Assembly: GCF_038008685.1 (NCBI RefSeq)
Contig: NZ_JBBOZQ010000001.1
Coordinates: 4,402,001 to 4,466,000, forward strand
Reading direction: 5' to 3'
Length of the DNA stretch: 64,000 nt
Origin: Lysinibacillus sp. FSL W8-0992
GTDB taxonomy: Bacteria > Bacillota > Bacilli > Bacillales_A > Planococcaceae
A program made the translations under genes and the position numbers. The number at the start of each line of letters is the position of its first letter. The first letter of the stretch is position 1. The notes under the pieces are model-generated. The model worked only from the letters and a program-made list of their open reading frames with translations. It was not told where the DNA came from and ran no database searches. Of this stretch, positions 41,329 to 50,436 are shown piece by piece.

Positions 41329-41372
41329 CAAAAAAGTGTTAGATTGATGGCAGTCAATCTAACACTTTTCTT
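41329..41372. terminator. dispersed hairpin element, copy 2 (terminator-like)
   Basis: AAAAAAGTGTTAGATTGA, a short loop, TCAATCTAACACTTTT. Nearly identical to 12015-12060, including the loop TGGCAG/CGGCAG. Placed between convergent doxX and ykwC, it can end both transcripts. Confidence 0.8.
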
Positions 41373-41403
41373 CTTTTGCTTCTATGAATTCAATTATAAT
41401 TGT

Positions 41404-42270
41404 CTATTGATAATACTTTAGAAGAGCCTGTGTACCGTTGTCACCGTAGCCTTCTGCAATTAGCTTTTCATACATTTCATAAGCTAATGATAGCCCTGGT
41501 AGAGAAATTCCCATTTTTTGTGATTCATCTAAAGCAATTTTCATATCCTTTACGAAATGTTTAATATAAAAACCTGGGGCAAAATCTTCCTTCATCATAC
41601 GTGGTGCTAAATTACTTAAAGACCACGAACCAGCAGCACCTGAAGAAATAGATTTTAAAACAGTAGCTAAATCTAGGCCCGCCTTTAAGCCATATGCTAG
41701 CGACTCACATACACCAATCATCCCAGATGCAATAACGATTTGATTACACATTTTTGCATGCTGTCCTGCACCTGCTTCACCTTGGTAAACTATATTTGCA
41801 CCAAATTGTTGTAATACTGGTGCAACTTGATTAAATGCATGTTCGTTCCCACCAACCATAATCGACAATGTGCCATTCTGAGCACCAACATCTCCACCAG
41901 AAACAGGGGCATCCAATGCTTCCACTCCTAGTGTTTGAGCATGTGTATAAATCTTCTTCGCTAAAGTTGGCTCAGATGTAGTCATATCGATAACAATATT
42001 ACCAGCATGGGCAGTTTTGAATAGACCATGTTCACCAAAATAAACTTCCTCAACATCAGTTGGATAACCAACCATCGTTAGCGCTATATCCTTATCTTTA
42101 AAAGCTTCAGCTGGAGAACTAGCCCAACTAGCCCCTAATGCCATTAACGGCTCTGCTTTTTCTTTTGTGCGAGTATAAACTGTCACCTCATGGCCATTTT
42201 CCAATAAGTGTTTGATAATGCTAGCACCCATAACACCTGTACCGATAAATGCAATACGCTCTTTTCCCAT
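41404..42270 (-). CDS. NAD(P)-dependent beta-hydroxyacid dehydrogenase (YkwC-like)
   Basis: A 288-residue protein from ATG 42270, with AAGGAGTT upstream (the longer ORF to 42354 lacks a site). Rossmann motif AFIGTGVMGASIIKHL, substrate signature DAPVSGGDVGAQNGTLSIM and catalytic Lys in GQHAKMCNQIV. It is a 3-hydroxyisobutyrate dehydrogenase-family enzyme and resembles B. subtilis YkwC more than the other family member in this window (29760). Its substrate is not known. The gene appears monocistronic. Confidence 0.88.
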   Translation of the reverse strand: MGKERIAFIGTGVMGASIIKHLLENGHEVTVYTRTKEKAEPLMALGASWASSPAEAFKDKDIALTMVGYPTDVEEVYFGEHGLFKTAHAGNIVIDMTTSEPTLAKKIYTHAQTLGVEALDAPVSGGDVGAQNGTLSIMVGGNEHAFNQVAPVLQQFGANIVYQGEAGAGQHAKMCNQIVIASGMIGVCESLAYGLKAGLDLATVLKSISSGAAGSWSLSNLAPRMMKEDFAPGFYIKHFVKDMKIALDESQKMGISLPGLSLAYEMYEKLIAEGYGDNGTQALLKYYQ

Positions 42271-42339
42271 ATGTAATAACTCCTTTACTTGAATCAATTT
42301 TATTCGCATCATTACACTATAGACGGACGCTTTTTCAGG

Positions 42340-42415
42340 CAAGTACCGAGCCACTTCCCACGCTAAGCTTCTCTTCTTGTTGGAATAGCCGCCTTCCGCA
42401 CGATTGAATGAAACT
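42340..42415. repeat. possible remnant of the GC-rich interspersed repeat
   Basis: Fragments such as GGCAAGTACCGAGCCACTTCCC and GCCGCCTTCCGCACGATTGAA look like the end of the family, but the CGCGGAAAGC core is missing. The rest of the 443-base spacer up to 42713 holds only the Spo0E-gene terminator and AT-rich sequence. Confidence 0.4.
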
Positions 42416-42599
42416 AACTCACTTAGTAAAACTAATCAATTTATTCCTTACGCTCATTGTAAATTAGTTACGCTTTAAAGAATTTTTGCTTAGCTTATGA
42501 TGTGTTTTTAGTGTAGTTGAATCAGTTCAATAATTCAAATTCTTCTTAATACTTGTACTAACTTTATTATGTATGGCATATATACCGAATAAGCAAAAA

Positions 42600-42636
42600 A
42601 AAAGAGAGCAGGTGATGGGAATCACTGCTCTAAAGG
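42600..42636 (-). terminator. terminator of the Spo0E-like gene
   Basis: AGAGCAGTGAT/ATCACCTGCTCT stem on the minus strand with one bulge and a four-base loop, followed by nine T residues. Confidence 0.85.
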
Positions 42637-42713
42637 GGGAAATGAGAATGTTGCTGTGTTCATATTAACTATTCCCCAGTAAATGCATTTTTAAACATCT
42701 AATCTAAAAAGTT

Positions 42714-42908
42714 TTACTCTGAATACTGAAACAAATCATCTTGATCTTCTTCTTCTTCCAATGTTGTCTGTCTATAATAAGTATTCATTAACTGATCTAA
42801 TCTGCGACTCAGTTGAATGGTTTTTGCATTCTGTAACCCGTTTTCAACACCAGAGCGAATCATCATCTCACGAGTTTGTTCCATTTGTTTCAAGAGTAGA
42901 TTGACCAT
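42714..42908 (-). CDS. Spo0E-like aspartyl-phosphate phosphatase
   Basis: A 64-residue protein. It shows the Spo0E-family pattern: two helices, with the signature SRRLDQLMNTYY (about residues 34-45). The N-terminal helix is QMEQTREMMIRSG. Spo0E proteins dephosphorylate Spo0A-P and hold back sporulation. The C-terminal tail is strongly acidic (EEEEDQDD). It fits a spore former. It has its own terminator. Confidence 0.8.
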   Translation of the reverse strand: MVNLLLKQMEQTREMMIRSGVENGLQNAKTIQLSRRLDQLMNTYYRQTTLEEEEDQDDLFQYSE

Positions 42909-43002
42909 TCATACAACCCTCCAACATACAAATAATCATACCATTATTATACATTTATATTTCATTTCTTACAGCATTAAGTTACGACAATGTTCGACAA
43001 AA

Positions 43003-43191
43003 TTAACTTCTAGGAATTTCCAAATAAGTGTATATTATAATCCCATTTTGCTTTGCTTCACCTCTAAAATGTTTAAATAAGGGGTGTTTCACTAGTACTT
43101 CACGAAACTCATAAAATTGATCTTTAGTAATTTCGATACTTTGTATTTCTCCTTCCTGTAATTGTTTAAGCATATTTTCATATTGATCCAT
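43003..43191 (-). CDS. small conserved hypothetical protein
   Basis: A 62-residue protein, MDQYENMLKQLQEGEIQSIE onward, mostly helical with a beta-like C-terminus (NGIIIYTYLEIPRS). It is preceded by AGAAGGGAATAG. I do not know the family. It lies between a Spo0E-like gene and a DUF2187 gene. The charged amphipathic character and small size suggest a cytosolic factor, but no function can be given. Confidence 0.6.
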   Translation of the reverse strand: MDQYENMLKQLQEGEIQSIEITKDQFYEFREVLVKHPLFKHFRGEAKQNGIIIYTYLEIPRS

Positions 43192-43317
43192 TTTTTTCTA
43201 TTCCCTTCTCTTTCCTTATTTTGTGTATTAAATTATGAATTATTCAAAAAAAGCTTTACGTTTTCCTTTTTTTCATGCAAACTGTATATTATTAGTCGAT
43301 GAAGGAGCTGACTGTCT

Positions 43318-43506
43318 GTGAAAATAGCTGAAGTTGGAAATATTATCGAGTTTAAAAATGGTTTGCAAGGTATTGTTGAAAAAGTAAATGAAAATTCGGT
43401 GATCGTTGATCTAACATATATGGAGAATTTTGATTCCCTTGAAATTGAAGAGAAAACGGTCGTCAACCATAAACGTTACAAAATCTTATATGCAAGTGAA
43501 GCTTAA
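43318..43506 (+). CDS. DUF2187-family protein (YkvS-like)
   Basis: A 62-residue protein starting at GTG 43318 behind AAGGAG. It begins with KIAEVGNIIEFKNGLQGIVE and contains VNENSVIVDLT, a small beta-barrel pattern typical of DUF2187 (B. subtilis YkvS). The function of the family is unknown to me. It is divergent from the minus-strand small gene at 43003 and is followed by the CPBP protease gene. Confidence 0.85.
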   Translation: MKIAEVGNIIEFKNGLQGIVEKVNENSVIVDLTYMENFDSLEIEEKTVVNHKRYKILYASEA

Positions 43507-43586
43507 TATTCTGAATAGTCCCTTTTTATCTTAATAGATGATAAGGGACTATTTTTTTGGTAAAATTAAAGTATGGAGGTCGAATT

Positions 43587-44204
43587 ATGCAAACAAATTC
43601 GAAACAAACAATAATACTTCTCCTTTCTTTATTATTCGTTTATGGCATGCTTGCTTTCACATTTGCTAATCCAGCTGTATTTTGGTACCTATATGCATTT
43701 ACACTGCTCGTATGTATAGCTATTGCTATTCTTTCAGGTACAATTGAAGATCAATTACCTACTTGGAAATTTCTAATTTTCGGCATAGGATACGGTACAA
43801 TCACATATGGCATTATACGTTTTGGTTATTGGCTCGCTCCATATATAAATGATCAGCTAGTAGTAACAGTGAAAAAGTTTTTAACTGTTTACGGTCCACA
43901 AAATATTTGGCACTATATTTTACTTGTGTTTATTGTCGCCATTGGCGAAGAGCTATTTTGGCGTGGCTACGTACAACAGCAATTGAAGCGTTTTATGCGC
44001 CCTGTCTTAGCAGTTGTTGTAACAGCAATTTTATGTGCCATCTCGATTGCATTTAGTGGTTTTAAGCTAGGTATAATCGCAGCTCTTGTAACAAGCCTAA
44101 TTTGGGGCTTTATTTATGAATGGCGCAAGAGTATGCCTTTAGTTATTGTGGCCCATGTTGTTTTTGTTCTACTATTGTTTTTAGTGTTACCTTTAACATC
44201 ATAA
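43587..44204 (+). CDS. CPBP-family intramembrane protease
   Basis: A 205-residue membrane protein from ATG 43587, with GGAGG upstream. It has about six hydrophobic segments. The CPBP/CAAX signature EELFWRGYVQQQL (EExxxR) is present, followed by the segment IIAALVTSLIWGFIYEWRKS and the His of IVAHVVF. These are the expected metal or catalytic residues of Abi/CAAX proteases. Such proteins serve in bacteriocin self-immunity or envelope processing; here no bacteriocin gene is adjacent. It is followed by a lipoprotein gene with a 62-base gap. Confidence 0.85.
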   Translation: MQTNSKQTIILLLSLLFVYGMLAFTFANPAVFWYLYAFTLLVCIAIAILSGTIEDQLPTWKFLIFGIGYGTITYGIIRFGYWLAPYINDQLVVTVKKFLTVYGPQNIWHYILLVFIVAIGEELFWRGYVQQQLKRFMRPVLAVVVTAILCAISIAFSGFKLGIIAALVTSLIWGFIYEWRKSMPLVIVAHVVFVLLLFLVLPLTS

Positions 44205-44266
44205 CAAAAAAAATTGGAAACATTTTATCTTTTATTAGCGTTTAATATAGAAAAGGAGGGCTTTTC

Positions 44267-44938
44267 ATGCAAAAAAAATTATTTTCAATGCTTGCATTAT
44301 TACTAACAGCTGTTATTGTCGTGGGGTGTAATACCTCGGATAAGACAGAACAATCAGATGCTGAACAAAATGAACCAGCGAACTCACAACAACCATCTGA
44401 GAATGAAACTGCAGGCGATGACAAGCAAGAAACGCCTACATCAAATGATGCAACTACAGACACACAAGCTAAACCAGAACAAGAAGTGAAATACGTTCAA
44501 AAAGGCGTCGACAAAAAGGAAACAGCAACTGAATCTGATAGTGTTGATCAGGGCTATAAATTCCAACAACTACCTGAATTCACTCTTTCTCAAGAAGAAC
44601 CAGGAAAAGACATGTTAGTATCAAATGCTGATGATGAAGTATTTATGCGTATTGAAACAACAAATGCTTCTGAAACAAGCTATGATGCAGTTAAAACATC
44701 TATGCAAGACTACATGAATGCAGTTGGAGGACCAGTAGCATTATCGGCTGAAGAACTTTCTGCATTTAAGGATATTAAAAATATTGAGGGCTATGTTGTA
44801 GACTTTGATACTGAAAAAGTAATTGGCGTAGTATTTGAAAAAGATGGACTCATTACAAAATTAACAATTCATGATAATGATGAACAAGATTTAACTGCTG
44901 CAATGCTTGCTATGGCAGCTACTATTTCTAAAAAATAA
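44267..44938 (+). CDS. predicted lipoprotein
   Basis: A 223-residue lipoprotein. Signal MQKKLFSMLALLLTAVIVVG is followed by Cys21 of the lipobox VVGC. A low-complexity acidic linker of Asp, Glu, Gln and Thr spans about residues 25-95. A folded C-terminal domain (YKFQQLPEFTLSQEEPGKDM to the end) follows. I do not recognise a family. Start is preceded by AAAGGAGGG, and a strong terminator follows. Confidence 0.85.
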   Translation: MQKKLFSMLALLLTAVIVVGCNTSDKTEQSDAEQNEPANSQQPSENETAGDDKQETPTSNDATTDTQAKPEQEVKYVQKGVDKKETATESDSVDQGYKFQQLPEFTLSQEEPGKDMLVSNADDEVFMRIETTNASETSYDAVKTSMQDYMNAVGGPVALSAEELSAFKDIKNIEGYVVDFDTEKVIGVVFEKDGLITKLTIHDNDEQDLTAAMLAMAATISKK

Positions 44939-44950
44939 TACCAAATGTTT

Positions 44951-44990
44951 AAAAGGCCTTAGAATTCATTCTAAGGCCTTTTTTTATTCA
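44951..44990 (+). terminator. terminator of the lipoprotein gene
   Basis: AAAAGGCCTTAGAAT/ATTCTAAGGCCTTTT perfect stem followed by more T residues, 13 bases after the lipoprotein stop. Confidence 0.92.
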
Positions 44991-45162
44991 CCAACAAAAA
45001 ACATAGGGTGGCATTGTTAATCCCTTAAATAAGCTTCCTAAAAGGCAAAAATAGCTATTATATTCGATTCCTTACCAAAAACAACGTTAAGTTCCTTTTT
45101 AAAATCCTATATTTAGGCATAGAAAAAAGAATCGCCTCAAAATCCATTTGAGACAACTCTTT

Positions 45163-45612
45163 TTAATAAGACAAATCTTTAATTGATAGCCCTAATTTTT
45201 TTAATAAGCCTATCGTTTGATCTTTTTCCTCGACTGATAATGCACTCATCAATTCATGTAAATGTTGTTCATGCTTTGGAAATAATTCGCCCATAAACGC
45301 TTCACCTTCCGCGGTAATTTCTGCATAGGTAACGCGACGGTCTGATGGACAGGAAACCCGTAAAAGATAGCCTCTTTTTTCAAGCTTATCAATTACATAC
45401 GTAATAGACCCACTGGCAAGTAATATTTTATTGCCGATTTGCTGTAATGGTTGTCTCCCTTTATGATAAAGGAGTTCTAAAACTGCAAATTCAGTAGGAT
45501 TCACACCATTCTCTTGAAAAAAATGGTTGGTCATCTCATTTATTGCTTTATGGGCACGGGATAATACTATATATAATTTTAAAGTTTGCTTTAAATCTTC
45601 TTCTGACGTCAT
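45163..45612 (-). CDS. MarR-family regulator
   Basis: A 149-residue MarR-type winged-helix regulator. The DNA-binding part is visible as NPTEFAVLELLYHKGRQPLQ and ILLASGSITYVIDKLEKRGY (about 38-85), with the wing containing CPSDRRVTYAEIT. It resembles B. subtilis YkvE. One Cys (in RVSCPSDRR) sits in the wing. No target gene is adjacent, but it is divergent from the lipoprotein side and may control itself. Confidence 0.9.
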   Translation of the reverse strand: MTSEEDLKQTLKLYIVLSRAHKAINEMTNHFFQENGVNPTEFAVLELLYHKGRQPLQQIGNKILLASGSITYVIDKLEKRGYLLRVSCPSDRRVTYAEITAEGEAFMGELFPKHEQHLHELMSALSVEEKDQTIGLLKKLGLSIKDLSY

Positions 45613-45721
45613 AGCCTAGTCCTCTCAATTCGCTCTTTATACATGTCATTATAGCGACTTTTGAAAAGCATTGTCAAAAGCATTCAATAATAGCGCACTA
45701 TTGAAATAATTTTCACTGTAT

Positions 45722-47179
45722 TTAGGTTACTAAATACGCAGAATCCTTCGCTGAAACATCTAACGGGTCCAACTGATTGAATGTGTAAACTGGAAATTGC
45801 ATATGGAAGCATGTCCCCTTCTGCACTTCACTTTGAACACCTATTACACCTTCATGCTCTTCGATTACCTTTTTCACGAAAGCAAGGCCTAGTCCTGTCC
45901 CAGTTGATTTCGTCGTATAAAAAGGTTGGAATAGATTTTGGATTGTTTTACTATCCATTCCACTGCCTTCATCTTTAATCATTAACTCTACAATCGTACA
46001 ATCAATCACATTCATTTCAACCGTAATTGTGCCACCATTATGCATAGCTTCCATCGCATTTTTAATTAGGTTCATAAATACTTGCTTTAAACGATTTTCA
46101 TTGCCACCAATAAATACTCCCGTAGCTGAAGGTATATATTGAATCATAATTTTTTTCATCAAGGCATCAGGTAACATAAATTCGATCACTTGTTTTACAA
46201 TATGATCTAATTCGATTAATTCTACCTTCATACTTGTTGGCTTGGACAATACTAATAATTCAGACAAAATTTGCTCCATCCGTTGTAACTCACTATCGAT
46301 AACAGATAAATACATGCGTGATTCCTCATCCGCATTCAGCTTTAAAAGCTCTGTAAAGCCTTTTAAAGAAGTTAATGGATTACGAATCTCGTGTGCAATA
46401 CTTGCCGCCATTTGACCAACTACATTCAATGCTTCCTGATGCTCTACTTTATGCTGCAACTGCTTTTTCTCAGTTTCATCATTAATAACAGTGACGATAA
46501 TATTGTTATATTCGTCGAAAACACTTGAAATTTCGTAATAGCACGTTCTACTTACTTGTGTTTCATCTACGACATGAATAATGGCATGTTTTTCGCCCAT
46601 CAATTTGGATAAATATGTTGTAATTTGTCCATTCTTCATTGTAAATGAATCAAATATATGTTGATGCGCTTTATGAAGAAGCTGCGATTTTTCTATTTTT
46701 AAATACATTTCTGCATATTTATTTAAACCAAGAATAATCCCACTCGCGTCACTCACAATAACAGCATAGGGTAAATGATCATATGCACTGAAGGATTGTG
46801 ATCTTTCCTGTTCCTTACTAACATACAATTCAATTGCTCTGTCATTATTGATAGTGGATAGCTGTGCGACTATTTCTTCTGTGTTTGGATCATAGAAACA
46901 TTTAAAGGACATCATTTCTAGATCATTGTTATTTTTACGAATATTAAATATTTCTTCTGATCTTAACTCACATTGTAGTTCCTTAACGAACTTAGCCCAT
47001 TTAATATTGGATGGCTCGTCCATTGTTATATAACCTTTAAATGATGAATTAAGATTAAAAAGTTTAATAGCTGCCTCATTACAATTCAAAATTTTCCCTG
47101 ATTTATTAAGAATAAGTGTTGGTGACGAAGTACTTTTCATAAGATTTCCAAAACATTGATTTATATCATTTTGCTTCAA
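45722..47179 (-). CDS. PAS-domain sensor histidine kinase
   Basis: A cytoplasmic kinase of about 485 residues with no membrane segment. Two PAS-like regions come first (about 15-110 and 135-245). HisKA follows with phospho-acceptor His in AASIAHEIRNPLTSLKGFTE, then HATPase motifs NLIKNAMEAM (N box), DEGSGMD (G1) and GTGLGLAFVKK (G2). No response regulator is adjacent. Orphan kinases of this build act in the sporulation phosphorelay (KinA/KinE type). The start is uncertain: TTG 47179 has GGTGAG upstream, and TTG 47200 is the longer alternative. Confidence 0.88.
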   Translation of the reverse strand: MKQNDINQCFGNLMKSTSSPTLILNKSGKILNCNEAAIKLFNLNSSFKGYITMDEPSNIKWAKFVKELQCELRSEEIFNIRKNNNDLEMMSFKCFYDPNTEEIVAQLSTINNDRAIELYVSKEQERSQSFSAYDHLPYAVIVSDASGIILGLNKYAEMYLKIEKSQLLHKAHQHIFDSFTMKNGQITTYLSKLMGEKHAIIHVVDETQVSRTCYYEISSVFDEYNNIIVTVINDETEKKQLQHKVEHQEALNVVGQMAASIAHEIRNPLTSLKGFTELLKLNADEESRMYLSVIDSELQRMEQILSELLVLSKPTSMKVELIELDHIVKQVIEFMLPDALMKKIMIQYIPSATGVFIGGNENRLKQVFMNLIKNAMEAMHNGGTITVEMNVIDCTIVELMIKDEGSGMDSKTIQNLFQPFYTTKSTGTGLGLAFVKKVIEEHEGVIGVQSEVQKGTCFHMQFPVYTFNQLDPLDVSAKDSAYLVT

Positions 47180-47399
47180 CTTTCTCACCGAACCTTTCAA
47201 AAGAGTAAAAAACCTCTCATTCGAATTTTGAGCCTTTACTATACTTTATGACTGTACGATTCTATTATTACAAAATTTAGTAAATTTAAGTATTTAAAAT
47301 TATTTCACGAACCGTTCACAAAATAAATAGGTCTAAAGGATTATATTGTTTGTCAGCTACTTGACTGTTACAATTAGAAGTTGAAAGGAAGATTAATGC

Positions 47400-49139
47400 A
47401 TGAATACTATTTTAACTACTTTAAACGCAAAGTATATCCACACAAATTTAGCATTGCGTTATTTAAAATGTGCTGCTTTACCTGAATACAATCCAGTAAT
47501 TGCAGAATACACAATTAAAGACCCTGCATTTAATATTGTATCAGATTTATTTCAAAAAAACCCCGATATCGTAGGATTCAGTTGCTATATTTGGAATATT
47601 GAAGAAACAATACACGTTATTAAAATGTTAAAAACAGTTTGTCCAAATGTTAAAATTTTGCTGGGAGGACCTGAAGTATCATACGATGTCCATCATTGGT
47701 TACGTCGAATTGAAGAAGTTGATTTCATTGTCATGGGCGAAGGGGAAACTTCATTTAAGCAGTTACTACGCCATTTGCATGGAGAAATACCTTTAGAAGA
47801 TGTTCCAGGCATTTGTTACTTAGAGGACGGTAAAGTTCGAATTCACGCGCAAGCACCTAAAATTGACTTACGAGAATTACCGAGTCCTTTTCGTTTTGAA
47901 GAAGACCTTCCACATCTAAGCAAGCGAATTCAATATATTGAGACAAGCCGAGGCTGTCCTTTTAGCTGTCAATTTTGCTTATCTTCTATTGAAGTAGGCG
48001 TACGCTATTTCAATAGAGAAAGTATAAAAGAAGATATTCGTTATCTAATGAATAATGGTGCGCGAACTATTAAATTTGTCGATCGTACATTTAATATTAG
48101 CCGTAGCTATGCGATGGAAATGTTTCAATTTTTAATAGATGAGCATAAGCCAGGCGTAGTCTTCCAGTTTGAAATTACTGCTGATATAATGCGTCCCGAG
48201 GTCATTCAATTTTTAAATGATAATGCCCCAAAAGGACTTTTCCGTTTTGAAATTGGTGTTCAATCTACAAACGATTTAACAAACACACTTGTACAACGTC
48301 GTCAAAACTTTGAAAAATTAACGCGTACAGTAACAATGGTCAAAAATGGTGGAAAAATAGATCAACATTTAGATTTAATTGCTGGTCTACCAGAAGAGGA
48401 TTATAGTAGCTTCCGACAAACATTTAATGATGTTTTTGCTATGCGCCCTGAGGAATTACAGCTAGGCTTCTTAAAGCTATTGCGTGGTACAGGTCTTCGT
48501 TTGGAGGCTGAAAAGTTTGGCTATACCTATGTAGATTTATCTCCTTATGAAATCTTTTCGAATAATGTATTAACCTTCGATGATATTGTCCGTATTAAAC
48601 ATGCAGAAGATGTACTTGAGAAATATTGGAATGCTCACCGGATGGACCATACAATCGAATATTTAGTAACAGAAGTATTTGAGACACCATTTGATTTCTT
48701 CCAAAACTTTGGAACTTACTGGGAGACTAAGGGCTGGTCTCGTATTGGTCATCAGCTAGAAGATTTGTTCCGCCGTTTACTTGAGTTTTTAGAAACTGTG
48801 GAAGGTGCTAATTTACAAATTATCCAAAGCTTAATGCAGCTTGATTATTTAAAGGCACAGCAATTCCAACCACGTAAATTATGGTGGAAAGATCGCCCAA
48901 CTGAAGTTCAACAAAAGGCACTTTACACAGCTCTACGTGAAAATCCTAACCTTGCAGGAGATGAATTTGCCAACTTGAATTTAACTGAAAAAGAACTGTT
49001 CAAGCATACACTTATCATTCCACATAACTTGGATTATCAAAATTTCTCAAATGGCAAAATTGTACAAAAAAACGGCTATCTTTTAACCTACTTCCGACAC
49101 GGCCAAGAACCGTATTTTGCAACAATCCATTCAGTTTAA
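47400..49139 (+). CDS. B12-binding-domain radical SAM protein
   Basis: A 579-residue protein. The N-terminal B12-binding-like domain spans about residues 1-140 (NTILTTLNAKYIHTNLALRY, LLGGPEVSYD, MGEGETSF). The radical SAM core has ETSRGCPFSCQFCLSS (CxxxCxxC, about 181-196). A C-terminal domain (DUF4080-type in my memory) completes it. Such proteins perform methylations or other radical reactions on unknown substrates. It stands alone between a kinase and a long spacer, with a strong terminator. Confidence 0.9.
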   Translation: MNTILTTLNAKYIHTNLALRYLKCAALPEYNPVIAEYTIKDPAFNIVSDLFQKNPDIVGFSCYIWNIEETIHVIKMLKTVCPNVKILLGGPEVSYDVHHWLRRIEEVDFIVMGEGETSFKQLLRHLHGEIPLEDVPGICYLEDGKVRIHAQAPKIDLRELPSPFRFEEDLPHLSKRIQYIETSRGCPFSCQFCLSSIEVGVRYFNRESIKEDIRYLMNNGARTIKFVDRTFNISRSYAMEMFQFLIDEHKPGVVFQFEITADIMRPEVIQFLNDNAPKGLFRFEIGVQSTNDLTNTLVQRRQNFEKLTRTVTMVKNGGKIDQHLDLIAGLPEEDYSSFRQTFNDVFAMRPEELQLGFLKLLRGTGLRLEAEKFGYTYVDLSPYEIFSNNVLTFDDIVRIKHAEDVLEKYWNAHRMDHTIEYLVTEVFETPFDFFQNFGTYWETKGWSRIGHQLEDLFRRLLEFLETVEGANLQIIQSLMQLDYLKAQQFQPRKLWWKDRPTEVQQKALYTALRENPNLAGDEFANLNLTEKELFKHTLIIPHNLDYQNFSNGKIVQKNGYLLTYFRHGQEPYFATIHSV

Positions 49140-49147
49140 TAAAAAAG

Positions 49148-49187
49148 CGCTATTCACATGAAATTATTCAATGAATAGCGTTTTTTT
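49148..49187 (+). terminator. terminator of radical SAM gene
   Basis: CGCTATTCA/TGAATAGCG stem followed by seven T residues, directly after the stop codon. Confidence 0.88.
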
Positions 49188-49829
49188 ATTTTTGAAACTA
49201 AAATAATTCGATTTTTTAACTAATCCCCTATTCTTCGTATTACGAAGCAATTACAAATTCTATCGACTGCCACTAACTTTTAATGCTAGTAATGGATTCA
49301 CAATCACATTAAAACTATTAGTTCAAATTACTTAAAATATAGTTATGAGCAACCAAAACTTATTACCCAATAAGCAACATTTTTAATCAGGAAATATTTT
49401 GTTAAATTTTCTAAATTTTTAGATATATCTTCAACATATTTGCTGTATGACTAATAAATGCTTATTCTAAATGATTTCTAAACCTATATTTATTCTTTTA
49501 AATTGCACAAAAAAACAGTCAGATATCCTAAAATAACCTATCATTTCTTAGCTAATAAATTGAATTATCGTTTCGTATTCTTTATATTTTTCGTTAAGCA
49601 AATGAACATACTTCATGGTCTTCTATCTGAAAAATTGCCAGCATCTTCTTTTATATAAAATATTAAATACAATATAATAGAAGAAAGTCATAAAGGAGAA
49701 TCACTTTTATTGTCTAATTTAAAAATAATATTGCAGTGAAAGTACTCCCTCTCCTAATTGAATATAGCAACTTAAATACAATGAACAAAGAAGCCAAGGT
49801 GTCATGGAGCTATTTTGCTCTGTTTAATA
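49188..49829. other. long AT-rich spacer, no gene seen
   Basis: No supported gene. A ribosome-like AAAGGAG at about 49693 precedes only a ten-codon ORF. Repeated T-rich tracts are present, and there is no clear terminator on the minus strand for the small gene at 49830. The segment could be a remnant of decayed genes. Confidence 0.5.
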
Positions 49830-49988
49830 TTACAAAGTACGTTTTACTACCGAAATGAGCAAACCTAATGCTTCACCATCTGTCATACTGCTTACTCGAT
49901 CACTATGATCTATTTTCATAATACCTCGTTTATGTGTCTCTTTTAATAAGTCCTTTAATTCTTGTTTAGCTGTGCTTGTAAGTGTCAT
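49830..49988 (-). CDS. small hypothetical protein
   Basis: A 52-residue protein from ATG 49988, with AAGGAG about nine bases upstream: MTLTSTAKQELKDLLKETHK onward, ending LISVVKRTL. It is lysine-rich and probably helical. I do not recognise the family. It lies alone within a gene-poor stretch of 1.3 kb between the radical SAM gene and ktrD. The good ribosome site and charged amphipathic composition support a real gene; function is unknown. Confidence 0.6.
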   Translation of the reverse strand: MTLTSTAKQELKDLLKETHKRGIMKIDHSDRVSSMTDGEALGLLISVVKRTL

Positions 49989-50195
49989 TGTTAAGTTCTC
50001 CTTTTGATTCTTTTTCGTAACTGGGTTCACCGCCGCTTCTATCCTTTTCAAAAAGCTGTATTAGATGTCCCTCAGTTCTAGTACAAGGTGGTAATTTTTC
50101 TTTCTCCACTCTTAATAAGATGTACCCGCACACTTACCCAGCTAAACTTTTTTTTAGAAATGTTGCTATTGTATTTTCTTCCATTAGCGTAGGTT

Positions 50196-50330
50196 TGCCT
50201 CTGACTGTCGACCAGCGTATAGCATTAGATCACTACTGTTGACTTCCACTACAGGTGGTGCTTTCCGCCCCCAATCTTGGTTTAAGCTCCCGTACGACCC
50301 GTAACGCAAATGTACATGGAATATTAGGAC
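50196..50330. repeat. possible degenerate interspersed repeat
   Basis: A GC-richer stretch holding TGGTGCTTTCCGCCCCCAATC and CCCGTACGACCCGTAACG, which resembles the family weakly. The open frame across it on the minus strand is not credible as a gene. No other structure was seen between 49989 and 50370. Confidence 0.35.
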
Positions 50331-50372
50331 AAGACTCACCATGCCTATGCAAATAAAATTATTTGACTCCAA

Positions 50373-50410
50373 TTTTAAAGGGGGCAAATGAATAATTTGC
50401 CCCCTTAAAA
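50373..50410 (-). terminator. terminator of ktrD
   Basis: AAGGGGGCAAAT/ATTTGCCCCCTT stem with flanking A/T runs, 30 bases after the potassium-uptake gene stop. Confidence 0.9.
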
Positions 50411-50436
50411 CCCTCTATATCTATGCTTCTAAATGT

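Noticed and set aside
43587..44204. CPBP protease as a LAP leader peptidase or immunity protein
   Set aside because: It lies about 24 kb from the LAP cluster with unrelated neighbours, so there is no contextual support.
50184..50387. 67-codon minus-strand ORF next to ktrD
   Set aside because: It starts inside the ktrD terminator and covers degenerate repeat sequence.
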